Below are positions 51,971-53,867 of a stretch of 53,867 bases of DNA, piece after piece. The stretch covers positions 1-53,867 of the forward strand of contig CAUBWJ010000014.1 of NCBI GenBank assembly GCA_958439725.1, in the 5' to 3' direction. Position 1 is the stretch's first letter. Each line of letters opens with the position of its first letter. Below the pieces are notes generated by a model, which worked only from the letters and a program-made list of their open reading frames with translations, made no database searches and was not told the DNA's origin. The stretch comes from an uncultured Muribaculaceae bacterium (GTDB lineage: Bacteria > Bacteroidota > Bacteroidia > Bacteroidales > Muribaculaceae). The position numbers were made by a program, and so were the translations under genes.

Positions 51971-53663
51971 ACCAGGTGATTCTGACTCCGAGGGGGAAGG
52001 AGAAACTCCAGGGGTGTTCCTGCCAGTAGGTGGGCATTGAGCTGTGGTTGTTGAAATAGTAGCGGAGCGAGGGCTCGAAGTAGAGGCCGACGCGCGGTGA
52101 CAGAGAGTATTGCACGCCGACACCGAACAGCGACGACACCTGCACGCGGTTGCTCAGATGCGGGAACAGAACGTCGGCCTTGAGCGGCTTGGATGTACGG
52201 GTGGTGAACTGCATGCTAACCGGAATATCGATGGCGGCGCCAAGCGTTCCATAGACGGAGAACGACGAACGCTCGAACATCCTGTAATTGAGTTTCAATG
52301 GTATGCCGATATAGCTGTTGCGCACATTTCTTGATATATCCGTTCCAGCGCAATGATAATTCAGACGCGTGCGTAGCAGAGTATAAGTCAGACCGCTTTC
52401 GACGCTGAGACGCGATGTGAGCTGTCGGCCTACATTGATGCCGAACGACAGCGGAATCTCATGCTCAGGTTCCCCGATGGATACAGCCTGCTGCCTTAAT
52501 GGCATGGGGCCTGCGAGAGGACGCTTGGCGTCGGTTTCCTGCGTAGAATCCGAAGGAACAGGCTCAACAGGATGGTTGCTTGCCGCATCTTGTATACCCG
52601 ATGAGGCATTACTAATATACGTACCCATACCGTACTGCACACCCACGGACCACACTCCCTCAGCGCGGGCTATACGGCGTGTCTCCGGCACTTTGTGATA
52701 ACGGTATACGGGCGTTGTGAAGTAGCGTTGCTGGGTGGCTGCGGTATCACGCTCCGTTTTCTGTCGGTCGGCTCCTGTGGTTTCCACCGCCTTCTCCCTG
52801 ACAGTATCTGCGGCGGCAACCGCAGTCTTCAGCTCCGGCATAGCAATCGTATCAGCAGGCACTGCTGACATAGAATCAGTCACGGCCGCAATATTGCCGT
52901 TACCACCCGCAGCGAGACTCGGCATGGCATTCTTACCTACGGCAGGCGACGGGCTGAGCGAGGGCAGTATGCCCGGCTGGGAGGCGTCAGCCGTGGCTGA
53001 TTCCTTCTCAATCTGGACGGACGGCGAGGAAACGGCTTCAGTCTGCTCGGTCCGGGCGATTCTTTCACCGATCTGTTCAATGCCACTCCTATGCAGCAGG
53101 AACCACAGACCGGCTACGAGCGCAAGCACGGTGATGATGCCGAGCTCGCGCTTGCGCTCGATAATCATGCGCTGAAGAAGGAGGCGCGCATGGTAGAGCT
53201 GCGACGACGAGGTGTGGGGCCCTATGCCGAGCATGCGTCCTATTTCCTTGTGCGACTTGCCTTCCAGCACCGCGAGCTTGAAAATGCGTCTGTAGCCCTC
53301 GGGGAGCCGGTCTATTATCACCTGGAGCTCTTCATACGAGAGAATATCGTCGATAGGCGGGATGTCGGGAATCTCGTCTTCATTCCTTATGATTTCGAGC
53401 ACATCCATATCGCTGAGATATTTCAGACAGAGGTTCTTCATCACCGTGCCCATCCAGTACTCGAGTTTCTGGGGCTGACGCACCTCCGAAATCCGGCCGA
53501 GTATCACCAGAAAGCCATCATGCAGAATATCCTTGGCAGCGGGACTGTGACCCACATACCGCTGTATCACGCGAGCCATACTCGGGCCATAGCGACGGTA
53601 GAGGATTGAAATAGCCTCTTTATCTCCTTCGGAGCACAACTGTATGAGTCGGGAATTGTCCAT
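51969..53663 (-). CDS. ECF sigma factor fused to a transmembrane helix and outer-membrane beta-barrel
   Basis: One uninterrupted 564-residue frame; ATG at 53663 is used because the only upstream alternative is TTG. Residues ~6-83 are sigma region 2, with the -10 binding part in DILHDGFLVILGRISEV and WMGTVMKNLCLKYL. Residues ~110-168 are sigma region 4 with the helix-turn-helix HKEIGRMLGIGPHTSSSQL. Residues ~174-191 form one transmembrane helix (LGIITVLALVAGLWFLLH). Residues ~192-335 are a Ser/Ala/Pro/Thr/Glu linker. Residues ~336-564 alternate as amphipathic strands of a PorT-like barrel and end in Trp, as outer-membrane barrels do. No anti-sigma domain is visible. Topology would be cytoplasm, inner membrane, periplasm, outer membrane in one chain. 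Confidence 0.88.
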   Translation of the reverse strand: MDNSRLIQLCSEGDKEAISILYRRYGPSMARVIQRYVGHSPAAKDILHDGFLVILGRISEVRQPQKLEYWMGTVMKNLCLKYLSDMDVLEIIRNEDEIPDIPPIDDILSYEELQVIIDRLPEGYRRIFKLAVLEGKSHKEIGRMLGIGPHTSSSQLYHARLLLQRMIIERKRELGIITVLALVAGLWFLLHRSGIEQIGERIARTEQTEAVSSPSVQIEKESATADASQPGILPSLSPSPAVGKNAMPSLAAGGNGNIAAVTDSMSAVPADTIAMPELKTAVAAADTVREKAVETTGADRQKTERDTAATQQRYFTTPVYRYHKVPETRRIARAEGVWSVGVQYGMGTYISNASSGIQDAASNHPVEPVPSDSTQETDAKRPLAGPMPLRQQAVSIGEPEHEIPLSFGINVGRQLTSRLSVESGLTYTLLRTRLNYHCAGTDISRNVRNSYIGIPLKLNYRMFERSSFSVYGTLGAAIDIPVSMQFTTRTSKPLKADVLFPHLSNRVQVSSLFGVGVQYSLSPRVGLYFEPSLRYYFNNHSSMPTYWQEHPWSFSFPLGVRITW

Positions 53664-53711
53664 TGTCAAGATGATAGCTTTCTGTTGTCTTTATGGTTTT
53701 CTCTGTATAAA

Positions 53712-53771
53712 GAGAAGCGAAAAGCCAAAAGACTGCATGGCGGCTCCTAAATTTAACGCATTTTAACTTTT
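53712..53771 (-). promoter_or_regulatory. Shared upstream block, copy B (sigma-barrel gene)
   Basis: Counterpart of 51911-51970. The perfect 10-mer GCCATGCAGT lies at 53732-53741 on the minus strand, 68 nt before the ATG, with GTTAAA the same distance upstream of it as in copy A. It suggests autoregulation. The rest of 53664-53867 shows no gene. Confidence 0.6.
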
Positions 53772-53867
53772 AAGGGAGATTTGTAGGATTGTAATGTTGA
53801 TTTCCATATCATTTAGAGGGTGTTTCATAACGATTGTTAATTTGCAGGAAGCCTGTTCAAGAGCATT

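Noticed and set aside
51969..53663. The sigma-barrel protein as an artefact of two genes merged by a sequencing error
   Set aside because: The frame is continuous, the sigma4 end, helix, linker and barrel are in a topologically sensible order, and the barrel half has no signal peptide of its own. Raw reads would still be a useful check.

Overview
The window reads as a chromosomal segment from a host-associated member of the Bacteroidota, order Bacteroidales. A gut Muribaculaceae-like genome is my best guess, from gene content, GC-rich coding sequence and family-level protein resemblance; no search was run. Support: promoters of the Bacteroidota type (TAnnTTTG box, twice with TTTG 20 bp upstream and once with a TTG 19 bp upstream), almost no Shine-Dalgarno sequences, a fused SecDF, lineage-type families (DUF3822, DUF4831, a two-domain Nnr, C10 peptidase lipoprotein) and host-glycan enzymes (serine-type sulfatase, GH33 sialidase, GH110 alpha-galactosidase).

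Layout. 1-6.2 kb: the edge of an exported protein gene, a sulfatase, then a minus-strand envelope cluster (coaX, outer-membrane barrel, lptC, CNNM/CorC-like transporter). 6.2-13 kb: minus-strand housekeeping genes (DUF3822, rsmD, ftsB/divIC-like, small membrane protein; then yceD, rpmF, fabH, era, der). 13-19.4 kb: glycosyltransferase, lysS, gpsA, pgi and an S1/P1 nuclease. 19.5-24 kb: rpsA and sialidase facing hpt-adk. 24-32 kb (plus strand): nnr, DUF4831, metG, ansA, a lipid acyltransferase and a sigma-54 activator. 32.2-36.6 kb: a very GC-rich two-gene phage-like cassette holding an apparently intact terminase large subunit, with no other virion genes nearby. 36.8-41.3 kb: secDF, a repeat-rich gene-free stretch, rubrerythrin. 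41.4-49 kb: GH110, then rimP-nusA-infB-folK. 49.1-53.8 kb: an accessory, partly low-GC region.

The most unusual part is the right end. One 564-residue ORF joins an ECF sigma factor (sigma2 and sigma4), a single transmembrane helix, a long low-complexity linker and a C-terminal outer-membrane beta-barrel ending in an aromatic residue. It would be a sigma factor physically spanning both membranes. Immediately downstream is a two-gene operon for a secreted C10 cysteine peptidase and a serpin, both lipoproteins. A 60-nt block, 42/60 identical without gaps and with a perfect 10-mer core, lies upstream of both the fusion gene and the peptidase operon, while the usual TAnnTTTG box is absent there. 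This suggests a self-contained envelope-sensing regulon: barrel-tethered sigma factor, its own promoter, and a protease/inhibitor output.

Second in interest is the orphan terminase cassette. Third is a repeat locus downstream of secDF with perfect 26-27 bp inverted repeats and 68-69 bp tandem units. The remaining genes are mostly conserved housekeeping functions in conserved order. I recognised no tRNA, rRNA or CRISPR array.
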